Origin: Vibrio mangrovi
GTDB lineage: Bacteria > Pseudomonadota > Gammaproteobacteria > Enterobacterales > Vibrionaceae
Length of the DNA stretch: 64,000 nt
Direction: 5' to 3'
Assembly (NCBI RefSeq): GCF_024346955.1
Contig: NZ_AP024883.1
Span: 2,108,001-2,172,000, forward strand
Part shown: positions 35,821-44,502 of the stretch, piece by piece
How the letters are laid out: each line of letters opens with the position of its first letter
Position numbering within the stretch: the stretch's first letter is position 1
Made by a program: the position numbers and the translations under genes
Notes under the pieces: model-generated
Told to the model about the DNA's origin: nothing
The model's input: only the letters and a program-made list of their open reading frames with translations
The model's database searches: none

Positions 35821-35855
35821 TCACTGATGCAGAATAATATTCTCTGCATCAGTGA
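35821..35855. other. Perfect 13-bp inverted repeat between ppiB and lpxH
   Basis: TCACTGATGCAGA at 35821-35833 and its exact complement at 35843-35855, 9-nt AT-rich loop, ending 19 nt before the lpxH ATG. There is no U-tract. It may be a transcript-end/processing hairpin for ppiB, or a regulatory structure for lpxH translation. Confidence 0.6.
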
Positions 35856-35874
35856 ATTATCGACAAGCGATTTT

Positions 35875-36600
35875 ATGCATACACTTTTTATTTCCGATCT
35901 CCACCTGACTCCAACCCGCCCAGAGATAACAGCAGCATTCCAACATCTGATGCAACACAGAGCACCTCAAGCCGATGCACTTTATATTCTCGGAGATTTG
36001 TTCGATTTTTGGATCGGAGATGATGATCCGGGCAGTTTTGCACAGACGATCAAAGACGAGTTCAGGAAACTGACATCTTCGGGAACGCCTTGCTATTTTG
36101 TCCATGGCAACCGGGATTTTCTGATCGGGAAGCGTTTCTCCCGGGAAACCGGTGTTCAGTTACTCGGAGAAAAAACACTCATTGAGCTTTACGGAAAACG
36201 CCTCGTAATCATGCATGGCGACACTTTGTGTCTGGATGACGTGCGCTACCTCCAGTTCAGAAAAAAAGTCCATCAACCCTGGCTGCAATGGATCTATTAC
36301 CGGCTACCTTTCACACTGAAGCAGCGGATCGTCAGCAAAGTAAAACAGGATGTCCGGATGGATAAGCAGTCCAAATCCCTTGCCATTATGGATGTCACTC
36401 AGGCAGAAGTTGAACGGGTTATGGCTGAATATCAGGTCGACATGATGATTCACGGCCATACACACCGCCCAAATATTCATCACTTTGACGTGGATGGTAC
36501 AGAAAAAACCCGGATTGTTTTAGGCGATTGGGATCATGAGCTTTCTGTTCTTGAATACCATCAGGATTCCCGCTATTGTCTTCTACATCAACAAATTTAG
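35875..36600 (+). CDS. lpxH: UDP-2,3-diacylglucosamine pyrophosphohydrolase LpxH
   Basis: 241 residues from the ATG at 35875 (MHTLFISDLHLT). Calcineurin-like metallophosphoesterase motifs: D8xH10, GDLFDFW (Asp41), GNRDF (Asn79), a HGDTL (His114), and HGHTH (His195, His197). LpxH cleaves UDP-DAG to lipid X, in the fourth step of lipid A synthesis; the window also carries lpxK and msbA for later steps. An upstream ATG at 35827 would add unconserved residues and overlap the hairpin. Weak ribosome site. Confidence 0.95.
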   Translation: MHTLFISDLHLTPTRPEITAAFQHLMQHRAPQADALYILGDLFDFWIGDDDPGSFAQTIKDEFRKLTSSGTPCYFVHGNRDFLIGKRFSRETGVQLLGEKTLIELYGKRLVIMHGDTLCLDDVRYLQFRKKVHQPWLQWIYYRLPFTLKQRIVSKVKQDVRMDKQSKSLAIMDVTQAEVERVMAEYQVDMMIHGHTHRPNIHHFDVDGTEKTRIVLGDWDHELSVLEYHQDSRYCLLHQQI

Positions 36601-36677
36601 TTATCTCATCTTCATCTGTCTGTTTCAGACAGACTGATTGATGAAACACTTTGATTTGAAATGAGGAAGTAGTTCGA

Positions 36678-37892
36678 TTGCAATATTCATATATCGCAAG
36701 GCAGCCTATTCTTAATCAGCAAAAATCCTTAATTGGCTATGAATTACTTTTTCGGGATGGGCCAAACAATAAGTTTCCAGACATTGAGCCGAATCAGGCA
36801 ACCAGTCGCCTGGTTTCAGATCATTTCTGGTCGGTCCATCAACGTATTGCCTCATCTCTGCTGAGTTTTGTCAATTTCCCATATCAAAGCCTGATCAATT
36901 TAGTCCCAACCCTTTTACCAAAAGAACGGATTGTTATTGAGATTCTTGAAGACTGTCCGCCAACGGAAGAATTACTGGCAGCAGTGAAACATCTGGTGGA
37001 ACTCGGATATAAAATTGCTCTGGACGATTTTGTTCCCAACAATGCATGGAAGCCTTTTCTGCCCTTTGTCTCTTATATTAAATTTGATATTCAGATTGTG
37101 CCGATAGAAAAGGCCCGCCAGTTTATCAGCAGACTGCAAGGCAGTCCGATCCAGTTTATCGCCGAGAAAGTAGAAACTCATGCAGAGTTCGAACAGGCAC
37201 TTCAGGCAAACTTTTCTTTATTTCAGGGGTATTTTTTCAGTAAACCTGAAATCGTCACACAGAAACAGCTTTGTCCGACACGCCTGACCATGCTTCAGCT
37301 GTGCGAAGAAATATCTAAAGAGCCTGTTGATTACAACGCAGTTGAAGCGTTGATCTCCAGAGACGTCAGCCTGTCTTATAAACTGTTAACTCTGGTTAAT
37401 TCATCAGCCCACATCTTCGCCAGAATCCAGTCGTTTAAACAGGCAATTATCTATCTGGGAGAGCAGAAGCTCCGCAAGTTCATCTCTCTGCTGGCGATAG
37501 CATCAACGAATGAAGAGAAACCGCTCTATCTCTTTCGGCTATCACTGCAAACCGCACGTTTCTGCGAACAGATTGCCCCCAAAGCCAAACTCGATCTGGA
37601 ACCGGGCAGTGCCTTTTTAACAGGGATATTCTGTTATCTGGACAGCATACTCGATCAACCGATCGACGAACTGCTAACAAGCATTCCGATTGACCAGAAT
37701 GTAAAAGAGGCACTGATCTCAGGCACAGGAGAACTTGGCAGATTACTAACGCTCTCAAAAGCATATGAACGAGCCAACTGGGAACAGGTCAACCTTATTA
37801 CCGCAGAATTAGAACTGCGCGGAAGTGACACTGTATTTTGTTATAATGAAGCGATTCAGTGGGCCTCAGAGCTGTTTGAAGCCTATTCGTAA
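36678..37892 (+). CDS. Degenerate-EAL plus HDOD signalling protein
   Basis: 404 residues starting at a TTG (36678), since no earlier in-frame ATG exists and AGGA lies 12 nt upstream. N-terminal EAL-type fold (~1-200): YELLFRDG in place of EAL, LDDFVPN where active enzymes have DDFGTG, AEKVET retained. Loss of metal and loop residues suggests no c-di-GMP hydrolysis. HDOD domain (~205-385, 'LISRDVSLSYKLLTLVNSSA'), which is not a phosphohydrolase. The YuxH-like fusion resembles Vibrio CdgJ-type motility regulators. It may act as a c-di-GMP-related interaction module. A 17-bp tandem duplication overlaps its stop codon. Confidence 0.85.
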   Translation: MQYSYIARQPILNQQKSLIGYELLFRDGPNNKFPDIEPNQATSRLVSDHFWSVHQRIASSLLSFVNFPYQSLINLVPTLLPKERIVIEILEDCPPTEELLAAVKHLVELGYKIALDDFVPNNAWKPFLPFVSYIKFDIQIVPIEKARQFISRLQGSPIQFIAEKVETHAEFEQALQANFSLFQGYFFSKPEIVTQKQLCPTRLTMLQLCEEISKEPVDYNAVEALISRDVSLSYKLLTLVNSSAHIFARIQSFKQAIIYLGEQKLRKFISLLAIASTNEEKPLYLFRLSLQTARFCEQIAPKAKLDLEPGSAFLTGIFCYLDSILDQPIDELLTSIPIDQNVKEALISGTGELGRLLTLSKAYERANWEQVNLITAELELRGSDTVFCYNEAIQWASELFEAYS

Positions 37893-37920
37893 TTAATATA
37901 AGTTCGTAATTAATATAAGT
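37886..37920. repeat. 17-bp tandem duplication at the end of the EAL/HDOD gene
   Basis: TTCGTAATTAATATAAG occurs twice in a row, the first copy containing the stop codon. The second copy adds untranslated sequence. A recent replication slip, or a designated tract of AT-rich 3' end. Confidence 0.85.
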
Positions 37921-37993
37921 GACATCTCACCATAGACGTCAGAACCTCTGAACTTTAAAATACTCATTTCCCCGCTTTCCGGACCAGCAATCC

Positions 37994-38389
37994 ATGAAAA
38001 AATGTCCATGTGGCTCACAGCGCCACTATAAAAATTGTTGCCAGCCAATCCACCATGCTCCCGAAACGGCCAAACTACCGGCCCAGTTAATGCGGGCTCG
38101 CTATAGCGCATATGCACTGGGACTGGTTGATTTTATTATTGCCACATACCATCCGAGCTGTCAGGCAGAACATGACCGGCAGGAAATTGAGCATGGCATT
38201 CACAACCACTGGACCAAACTTGTCGTACTTCAGGCAGAAAATGGTAGTGACTCAGATGAGGGATTTGTTCGTTTCAAAGCCTACTTCGAACAGGATGGTG
38301 AAAGTTACTCACTCCAGGAACGCTCTCGCTTTGTCCGGGAAAACGGCAGATGGTACTACATTGATGGTGAGTTTCCTGAGAGTCAGTAA
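37994..38389 (+). CDS. ychJ: YchJ family protein with SEC-C zinc motif
   Basis: 131 residues. N-terminal zinc motif C4-x-C6…C15-C16 (KKCPCGSQRHYKNCCQPI) as in SEC-C proteins, then the NTF2-like YchJ domain with LMRARYSAYALG and the WTKLVVL, RFKAYFEQDG, RFVRENGRWYYIDG strands. YchJ is a conserved cytosolic protein of unknown function, possibly a metal-linked binding protein. Short 101-nt gap after the EAL/HDOD gene; a terminator follows. Confidence 0.95.
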   Translation: MKKCPCGSQRHYKNCCQPIHHAPETAKLPAQLMRARYSAYALGLVDFIIATYHPSCQAEHDRQEIEHGIHNHWTKLVVLQAENGSDSDEGFVRFKAYFEQDGESYSLQERSRFVRENGRWYYIDGEFPESQ

Positions 38390-38405
38390 TCCCCATATAA
38401 AATGT

Positions 38406-38438
38406 AAAAAGCCACCGGAGCAAAGTTCCGATGGCTTT
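38406..38438. terminator. Bidirectional terminator, ychJ / DUF2057 gene
   Basis: AAAGCCACCGGA and TTCCGATGGCTTT form a stem with one mismatch and a short loop, with A-tract and T-tract on the two sides. Confidence 0.75.
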
Positions 38439-38467
38439 CTGTATTCACTATATCAGCGGTATAAAGC

Positions 38468-39127
38468 TTACTGCCCGACAATCCAGGCTTTGATTTTCTG
38501 TTTCTGAGCCGGGGATGCATTGTTATAAAGCAACTGAATCGTCTGAATCAACGTATCATCATCTTTCTTCACATTGATTTTTTGTGATGCAATCTTTGGT
38601 GTTGATACATATTGCTGAACTTGAGGGGCGAATTCATTGCCCTGTTCTGCGTTGTGTATCGCAACAGCTCTCTCAATATCGTTAAATGGCATGATACCAT
38701 TCCCGGTTAATGGCTCATAATCGACCGATTTTACCGTACCGTCCTGATACTGAACTTTCCACTCAGCGCCACGGCGAAAATAGGCCTGAGCCTGAGTATA
38801 GCTGGTCAGATGTGGTGCCAGTATTTTGATACTGTCATTGGGTTTGACATCGATGGTAAAGACATCAGGTGCGGTAGAATAAACCACATCACGCTGCCCT
38901 TTTCTGACATCACCATAATAACGGATAACAACCTGATGACGTCCTTCCTGTACTTTCAAAGACTTCTGGCCGTCAACATTTTCACGATTAACTTTCAGCC
39001 CATCCAGAGCAAGGATTTCTACATCACTCTGACTGGAAATCATCGCTGCATAACTATGAGTGGAAAGTCCAAATACTGAGACTCCCACTAAGGCTACAGG
39101 CCCGAGGACTTTTTTCCATAACAACAT
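38468..39127 (-). CDS. DUF2057 (UPF0319, YccT-like) periplasmic protein
   Basis: 219 residues with a signal peptide (~1-28, ending SYA). The body matches DUF2057: 'VEILALDGLKVNRENVDGQKSLKVQEGRHQVVIRY' region near the N-terminus, then KGQRDVVYST and the conserved 'ILAPHLTSYTQAQAYFRRGAEW' core, with a long Gln/Lys-rich C-terminus. Function unknown; related YccT has been implicated in biofilm matrix regulation. Monocistronic, 170 nt from the porin gene on the same strand, with a terminator between. Confidence 0.85.
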   Translation of the reverse strand: MLLWKKVLGPVALVGVSVFGLSTHSYAAMISSQSDVEILALDGLKVNRENVDGQKSLKVQEGRHQVVIRYYGDVRKGQRDVVYSTAPDVFTIDVKPNDSIKILAPHLTSYTQAQAYFRRGAEWKVQYQDGTVKSVDYEPLTGNGIMPFNDIERAVAIHNAEQGNEFAPQVQQYVSTPKIASQKINVKKDDDTLIQTIQLLYNNASPAQKQKIKAWIVGQ

Positions 39128-39188
39128 TTTTAATTATTTCCTTTTACTGAACTCTGTAAAATATATTCTAATGTATCTACTGTCAGAT

Positions 39189-39229
39189 GGATACTGATGA
39201 TAAGGATACTGATGATAAGGATAATGATG
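39189..39229. repeat. 15-bp short tandem repeat upstream of the DUF2057 gene
   Basis: GGATACTGATGATAA is present twice perfectly (39189-39203, 39204-39218) with a partial third copy. It lies between the porin terminator and the DUF2057 gene and could vary by slippage. Confidence 0.8.
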
Positions 39230-39243
39230 TGTATCACAGATGA

Positions 39244-39269
39244 AAAAACCGCCTCGATTGAGGCGGTTT
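39244..39269 (-). terminator. Terminator after the porin gene
   Basis: AAACCGCCTC…GAGGCGGTTT, a 10-bp stem with a 4-nt loop and an A/T tract, 30 nt past the porin stop codon. Confidence 0.85.
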
Positions 39270-39298
39270 CGTCTAAAAGCAATTCCAATTCACAATGA

Positions 39299-40270
39299 TT
39301 AGAATTTAACTTCCATACCCAGAGTATAAGCTGGATCATAATCTTTGTTGCTGTCGTCGTCGTAGAAACCAACTTCAGCATAAGTGCGAACGTTAGCATT
39401 CATTTTGTAAACAACTACACCGTATAGGTTGTCACCATCGTTACTTACGCTAGTGTTGTCATCGTTATGAACATAGCCCAGAGAAAATGTGGTCTTGTCC
39501 ATAGTATAAGAACCAACCAATTCGATGATGTCACGATCAGTCACTTCAACACCTGCAGTGTTGTCTTGTTCAGTCTGACCATATGATGCACCAAAGTTAA
39601 ATGCATCCATTTCGTATGTAACTTCAAGGTTAAATGAGTCTTCGTCACCAGTGGCTGTGCTGCTGATATCTACGTCATCACCAGAATAGATATACAAACG
39701 AGCATCTAAACCTTCATAACGGAAACCGATACGACCATCAGTAGAAGTTGCATCAATTGTTGTGCCTTCACTTTCGTCTAAATCATGTGACAAACCAAAG
39801 TAGAAAGTACCGTTGTCGTAGACATATTTGATAACGTCTTTTCCAACTGTAGTTTCTTGACCGTACTGATTTTTACCAGTTTCAAAATCAGCACCGATAC
39901 CAGAATCATCAGTAATCAGATATTGACGACCGTAGGTAATTGTACCGTAATCAGTATATGCAAAACCGACATAAGAACCGTCAGTCTGAACGTTACCTTT
40001 AGAAGCTGAACTGTCGTCTTCGAAAGTGAAGTCCAGACCAACAACTGCAGACAGACCTTCAGCAACTTCGATAGTACCATGAGTATTCAACTGCATATCA
40101 TCGATGCGAAGCTTAGTTGATACATCAGTACCATCTTGTTCGTAAGCTTGCATCAGTTGAACTTCACCAGCACCAGCAACAGTAACTGCAACACCGTCTT
40201 GGTTGTATATTTCAGCCGCGCTAGCAGAACCAGCTGCCAGAACAGCAAGAGCTATTAGAGTCTTTTTCAT
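39299..40270 (-). CDS. Gram-negative porin (OmpU-like)
   Basis: 323 residues. Signal peptide (MKKTLIALAVLAAGSASA, 18-19 residues), then alternating amphipathic strands with a conserved N-terminal 'QDGVAVTVAGAGEVQLM', loop-type 'YGTITYGRQYLITDDSG', and Phe as the last residue (ending MEVKF), the BAM signature. Highly acidic external loops (DESEGTTIDATSTDG, GDDVDISSTATGDEDS) are typical of marine vibrios. The protein is a passive outer-membrane channel trimer. OmpU is controlled by ToxR in V. cholerae, but that is not shown here. A 509-bp upstream region precedes it. Confidence 0.88.
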   Translation of the reverse strand: MKKTLIALAVLAAGSASAAEIYNQDGVAVTVAGAGEVQLMQAYEQDGTDVSTKLRIDDMQLNTHGTIEVAEGLSAVVGLDFTFEDDSSASKGNVQTDGSYVGFAYTDYGTITYGRQYLITDDSGIGADFETGKNQYGQETTVGKDVIKYVYDNGTFYFGLSHDLDESEGTTIDATSTDGRIGFRYEGLDARLYIYSGDDVDISSTATGDEDSFNLEVTYEMDAFNFGASYGQTEQDNTAGVEVTDRDIIELVGSYTMDKTTFSLGYVHNDDNTSVSNDGDNLYGVVVYKMNANVRTYAEVGFYDDDSNKDYDPAYTLGMEVKF

Positions 40271-40779
40271 AATTAATCCACTGCCTTTTCTTAGATTAGG
40301 AATTCCTTATCCGGATTCCTTTTGTTTTTTGATGATGACGCAGGCATAAAGCCCTTGCCACCGCCATTTCAATTACGAAGATTAGATTGCAAAAGAATAG
40401 CTTATGTGTCAAATATTCTAAAGTCATAAAATAAAATTAGATAAATCATTATAAAACAATAAGTTAAATGACATTATTCTCAACGATGCATACTTTATAG
40501 CCATTTTTATAAATCAACGTAGATTCTGTTTTTTGCATAAAACTCAGAATAATAATCTACAAATAATCTAAAAAAACATTAATTTTGGTTGTTTATAAAA
40601 ATTTTACACCCTCTTGAGAGCTATATATTTTTCATGTCATGAATTTATTTTAAGTTGCTGACGATTCGATTTTTTTTGTGAAGAAGATCCCCATTTAGAA
40701 CAAAAAAATCATATTAAAAGGAACTTCTCCTCATTTCTGTATGTGTTAGTATGTGCGCCCCATGCCATCAGGTTGCATT
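40271..40779. other. Divergent promoter region, porin / dinG
   Basis: 509 bases, AT-rich. It holds the porin 5' leader (AGGAAT/ATTCCT palindromic around 40300) and the dinG promoter. No SOS box could be found near dinG. No RNA gene recognised, though trans-encoded small RNAs that target porins cannot be excluded. Confidence 0.4.
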
Positions 40780-42861
40780 ATGATTACTGCCAGAATTCAA
40801 AAATCTATCCGTCAGAGTTATCAAAACTTGCAGGCTCAGATGGAAAATTTTACTCCCCGGCGCGGACAAAATTATCTGGTTGCAGAGATCGCCAAAACAT
40901 TATGCGGTACTTATCACCCGAAAAATCGTCTGCTGGTTGCTGAAGCCGGGACAGGGATCGGTAAATCACTTTCTTACCTGATGGGCGCCGTTCCGGTGGC
41001 TGTGTTAAACAATAAAAAGCTGATTATTGCTACGGCCACGGTTGCATTGCAGGAGCAGCTTCTCCATAAAGATTTGCCTCTTTACCGCAGACTAACCGAT
41101 TTAGATTTCCAGTTTCGGATCGCAAAAGGAAGACAACGCTACTGTTGTGCCGAAAAACTTGCGGCGATTTGTGAACCGGAAACATCGTCAGGGCAAGTCG
41201 CTCTGTTTGAAAGCCCACCGACACCACAGGATATTTCTCTATATAAGGAGATGTACTCTCAGTGGGTAACCGGCAAGTGGGATGGAGACCGGGATAGTTG
41301 GCCGAATCCCGTAGAAGAACAGCAATGGCGGCAGATCGTCAGTGACAAGCATAGTTGTAATCCGTCTTTTGCCATGCATCATCACTGTCCTTTTCAGAAA
41401 GCCCGCTCAACATTAGAGCAAGCAGATGTCATTATCGCGAATCATAGTCTGGTGATGGCTGATGCTGACCTGGGTGGCGGTATCATTCTTCCGGAACCGG
41501 AAAACACAATTTACATTTTTGACGAAGCCCATCACCTGCCTCAGGTCGCACGGGATTATGCTGCCGCTTCATCAACACTAAAAAATACCGCAATCTGGCT
41601 GGAAAAATTTCATCAGTCAATGACCAAATGGGCACAGCTGACCGATGAAAGCAGGATATCCCGTTTCAGAGATGAAATTGCCAGTGCAATTCAGGTTCTG
41701 ATTCCCACATTAACTCAGCTATCCCAGCAGTTCACTCCGGAACAATGTCAGGATGGCGTTCTTCGTTTTGAACATGGTGAACTACCCGAGTGGTTATTCG
41801 AAGAATCCAAGTCATTAAAACGGGCAGCAACTAAAATAAATCAGGCAACCGCTAAAGTTGCCGATTTAATTAGCGAACGACTTCAGGAAGGCCAGATCAG
41901 CCACCGGATAGCCAGCCCGGTGTTAGCAGAGTTAGGCGTCAGTCTGCAACGTCTGGAAAATATGGTTCAGGTGTGGACACTCATGGCAGAGCCACCCAGA
42001 ACTTCCGGTGCGCCAATGGCTCGCTGGGTCACTCAGACCGAAGGCTCACCCGGAGACTACACTGTCCACGTCTCGCCGATAGAAATTGGCTGGAAACTGG
42101 ATCAGCAACTCTGGAGCCGTTGCTATGGTACTATCGCTGTCTCTGCGACACTCCGGGCATTAAATTCATTTACTTTCTTTTGCCATCAGAGCGGAATCAG
42201 TTCACAGCCTGATGAAGGAACACAGTTTATCGCTCTGGCTTCTCCCTTCGATTATAACCGTCAGGGCGAACTGTATATTCCCCGGGTTCGTCAGGAACCA
42301 CAATCACCCCACTATACCCGGGAACTCATCGAACAACTACCACAGCTGATCCCGGAGAAAAAAGCGACACTGGTGCTATTTTCTTCTTACTGGCAGATGA
42401 ATCAGGTCGCGGAACAATTGCAGCCTGATTTCAAAAAGCGGGGCTGGTTATTGCAGGTTCAAGGGAAAAAATCCCGCACAGAAATCCTGAACGTTCACCG
42501 CTTTACGGTAGAGCTTCAGGGAACGTCCGTCATCTTCGGCACCGGTAGTTTTTCGGAAGGACTGGACTTACCCGGTCAACTGCTCGAAAACGTCATTATT
42601 ACCAAAATTCCCTTCTCGGTGCCGACATCTCCGATTGAACAGGCGCATGCGGAGTATATCCTTTCTAAAGGAGGGAACCCGTTCATGCAAATTACCGTTC
42701 CGGAAGCCAGCAGAAAATTAATCCAATGTGTCGGAAGACTACTGCGTAACGAAAAAGATTCTGGTAGAGTTGTCATCCTTGATCGCCGTGTTGTCACGAA
42801 ACAGTATGGCAAAGCATTACTTGATGCTCTCCCTCCATTTAAACGCATCATTGACCAGTAA
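40780..42861 (+). CDS. dinG: ATP-dependent DNA helicase DinG
   Basis: 693 residues from the ATG at 40780 (MITARIQKSIRQSYQN) with CAGG 8 nt upstream; an in-frame GTG at 40753 gives a poorly conserved extension. XPD-like SF2 helicase: Walker A AEAGTGIGKS (56-63), an Fe-S cluster region with RYCCAEKLAAIC (~122-132) and CNPSFAMHHHCPF (~196-208), DEAH box (248-251), and motif VI 'LIQCVGRLLRNE'. DinG unwinds 5'-3' and clears D-loops, R-loops and forked DNA. Length as in E. coli DinG. Confidence 0.95.
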   Translation: MITARIQKSIRQSYQNLQAQMENFTPRRGQNYLVAEIAKTLCGTYHPKNRLLVAEAGTGIGKSLSYLMGAVPVAVLNNKKLIIATATVALQEQLLHKDLPLYRRLTDLDFQFRIAKGRQRYCCAEKLAAICEPETSSGQVALFESPPTPQDISLYKEMYSQWVTGKWDGDRDSWPNPVEEQQWRQIVSDKHSCNPSFAMHHHCPFQKARSTLEQADVIIANHSLVMADADLGGGIILPEPENTIYIFDEAHHLPQVARDYAAASSTLKNTAIWLEKFHQSMTKWAQLTDESRISRFRDEIASAIQVLIPTLTQLSQQFTPEQCQDGVLRFEHGELPEWLFEESKSLKRAATKINQATAKVADLISERLQEGQISHRIASPVLAELGVSLQRLENMVQVWTLMAEPPRTSGAPMARWVTQTEGSPGDYTVHVSPIEIGWKLDQQLWSRCYGTIAVSATLRALNSFTFFCHQSGISSQPDEGTQFIALASPFDYNRQGELYIPRVRQEPQSPHYTRELIEQLPQLIPEKKATLVLFSSYWQMNQVAEQLQPDFKKRGWLLQVQGKKSRTEILNVHRFTVELQGTSVIFGTGSFSEGLDLPGQLLENVIITKIPFSVPTSPIEQAHAEYILSKGGNPFMQITVPEASRKLIQCVGRLLRNEKDSGRVVILDRRVVTKQYGKALLDALPPFKRIIDQ

Positions 42862-42895
42862 CTTTGATGAAAAAATAAGAAGGCCAATAAGATTG

Positions 42896-43675
42896 ATGGA
42901 TTTTCTGGAGCCGACGATTCTGATTGTATTGGCGCTTGTTGCTTTTGTTGCCGGATTTATTGATGGTATCGCCGGCGGTGGCGGTATGCTGACGGTTCCG
43001 GCATTACTATCTTTAGGACTCCCGCCCCATATCGCTTTGGGAACCAATAAGGTTGCAGCAACCTTTGCAACATCAACGGCTGCTTTTACCTATTACCGGA
43101 AAAAAATGTTCCGTCCTGAAGTCTGGAAGCACGTCTTTGTTTCAACCTTTATTGGTGCCATTATCGGCACTCTGGTCGTTGATTTCATCAGTACTGAACT
43201 ATTGGATAAGGTGCTTCCTCTCATTATTCTGTCGACAGCGCTGTATACGATTTTCTACCATCCTCAGCATGGAAAACTGCATTCCAACCCGAACATCCCG
43301 CGTCAGAGTAAAATCAAACAAATTCCTCAGGGATTGAGCCTTGGCTTTTATGATGGTATTGCCGGCCCTGGTGTCGGTGCTTTCTGGGTAGTTTCTTCAA
43401 TGGCACTTTACCGGCTCAATATTCTATTTGCCTCCGGTCTTGCCAAAGCAATGAACTTCACCAGCAATGTTACCTCACTGGTGACTTTTGCGATTTTAGG
43501 CCATATTAACTGGGTACTTGGACTGACAATGGGAGTCTGTCTGATGGTCGGTGCTTATGTCGGCGCTCACTCAGCGATTCGTTTTGGGACATCTTTTATC
43601 CGCCCAGTTTTTATTCTGGTTGTCAGTATCCTCGCTATCCGGCTGGGATATCATGCATGGTTTGATACATTATGA
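42896..43675 (+). CDS. TSUP family (TauE/SafE) sulfite/organosulfur permease
   Basis: 259 residues from the ATG at 42896, with AAGAAGG 9 nt upstream; a longer reading from 42728 overlaps dinG and has no conserved residues. Eight or so hydrophobic helices in two repeats, each with the family motif: GFIDGIAGGGGMLTVPAL near 20-37 and LGFYDGIAGPGVGAFWV near 150-167. TSUP proteins move sulfite, sulfonates or other small anions across the inner membrane; the substrate cannot be chosen here. Stop overlaps the priC start by 4 nt. Confidence 0.9.
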   Translation: MDFLEPTILIVLALVAFVAGFIDGIAGGGGMLTVPALLSLGLPPHIALGTNKVAATFATSTAAFTYYRKKMFRPEVWKHVFVSTFIGAIIGTLVVDFISTELLDKVLPLIILSTALYTIFYHPQHGKLHSNPNIPRQSKIKQIPQGLSLGFYDGIAGPGVGAFWVVSSMALYRLNILFASGLAKAMNFTSNVTSLVTFAILGHINWVLGLTMGVCLMVGAYVGAHSAIRFGTSFIRPVFILVVSILAIRLGYHAWFDTL

Positions 43676-44229
43676 TTGATTTATCCCGTTTGCATGAGGT
43701 AATTCACTCGCTGGAGCAACAGGCAGTCAGGCTTGATGAGCAGCGTGGAGAACAACGTTATCCGCTGTTTGATCCACTATTATTCCGTTGCAAATCCCAC
43801 CTGCTGGAACCCTGTGTTGCCGAACTAAAAAACACATATCATGAGATTGTTCAGACTCAGGAACATCAGCGTCTGACGGCAACTCAGGCGACATACCTGA
43901 CCGAACGGCTTCTGAACCAGTTGAATGCTATTCAGAGAGAGCTTGCTACCGCCGAACTCAGGAAGAAAGAAAGTCATGGTTTGCCTCATGAAACATCAAT
44001 CAGCTCGCTTTATCAGGAACTGGCACAACATCAGGACTGGGAAAGGCGCTTGCAGGGAATGATTTTTGAGAAAGAGCAGCAGCTTGAAACACAGCCAATG
44101 ACTCATGGAGAAAGGCAGTCCTGTCAGCAGACAATTCTGACACTGGAACAACGTTTAATCCGCTGCCAGCAATCCAGACAACGTATTGAGAACAAAATCA
44201 CAGCAAAAGAGAGGAAAGGCTCCAGATGA
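43672..44229 (+). CDS. priC: Primosomal replication protein PriC
   Basis: 185 residues, all-helical and Gln/Arg-rich. Starts MIDLSRLHEVIHSLEQQA; 'RYPLFDPLLFRCKSHLLEPC' and the C-terminal 'LEQRLIRCQQSRQRIENKI' coiled-coil are family features. PriC restarts stalled replication forks by remodelling SSB and loading DnaB. Overlaps both neighbours by 4 nt (ATGA), forming a coupled unit with the TSUP gene and ybaM. Confidence 0.9.
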   Translation: MIDLSRLHEVIHSLEQQAVRLDEQRGEQRYPLFDPLLFRCKSHLLEPCVAELKNTYHEIVQTQEHQRLTATQATYLTERLLNQLNAIQRELATAELRKKESHGLPHETSISSLYQELAQHQDWERRLQGMIFEKEQQLETQPMTHGERQSCQQTILTLEQRLIRCQQSRQRIENKITAKERKGSR

Positions 44230-44396
44230 ATCATCAGGTTCCCCCTTTAGAACAGGCTCCTGAGCCGGTAAAACTTGCAGTGGACTTAATTTATCTGCTT
44301 GAATCTAACGAAATCGATCCGGCTGTCGCTCTGGAAGCGCTTCAGATTGTGGAAACAGATCTCAGAAACAAATTAAGTGCTTCAACCGAATCATGA
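44226..44396 (+). CDS. ybaM: YbaM (DUF2496) small protein
   Basis: 56 residues, below the usual size threshold. It starts MNHQVPPLEQAPEPVKLAVD and continues LIYLLESNEIDPAVALEALQ, close to E. coli YbaM (PDDVKLAVDLIVLLEENQI). The priC-ybaM neighbourhood is conserved in enterics, which supports the call. No function is known. It overlaps the priC stop by 4 nt (ATGA). Confidence 0.93.
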   Translation: MNHQVPPLEQAPEPVKLAVDLIYLLESNEIDPAVALEALQIVETDLRNKLSASTES

Positions 44397-44502
44397 CATT
44401 ACTGGATAACCGGTAATTCCGTTCAGATTCTCCACTCTCAGCTTGCAGATAACCAACATGCTGTTAACATCGGTTATTCAATAGAATTCAAGGGTATTTA
44501 TC

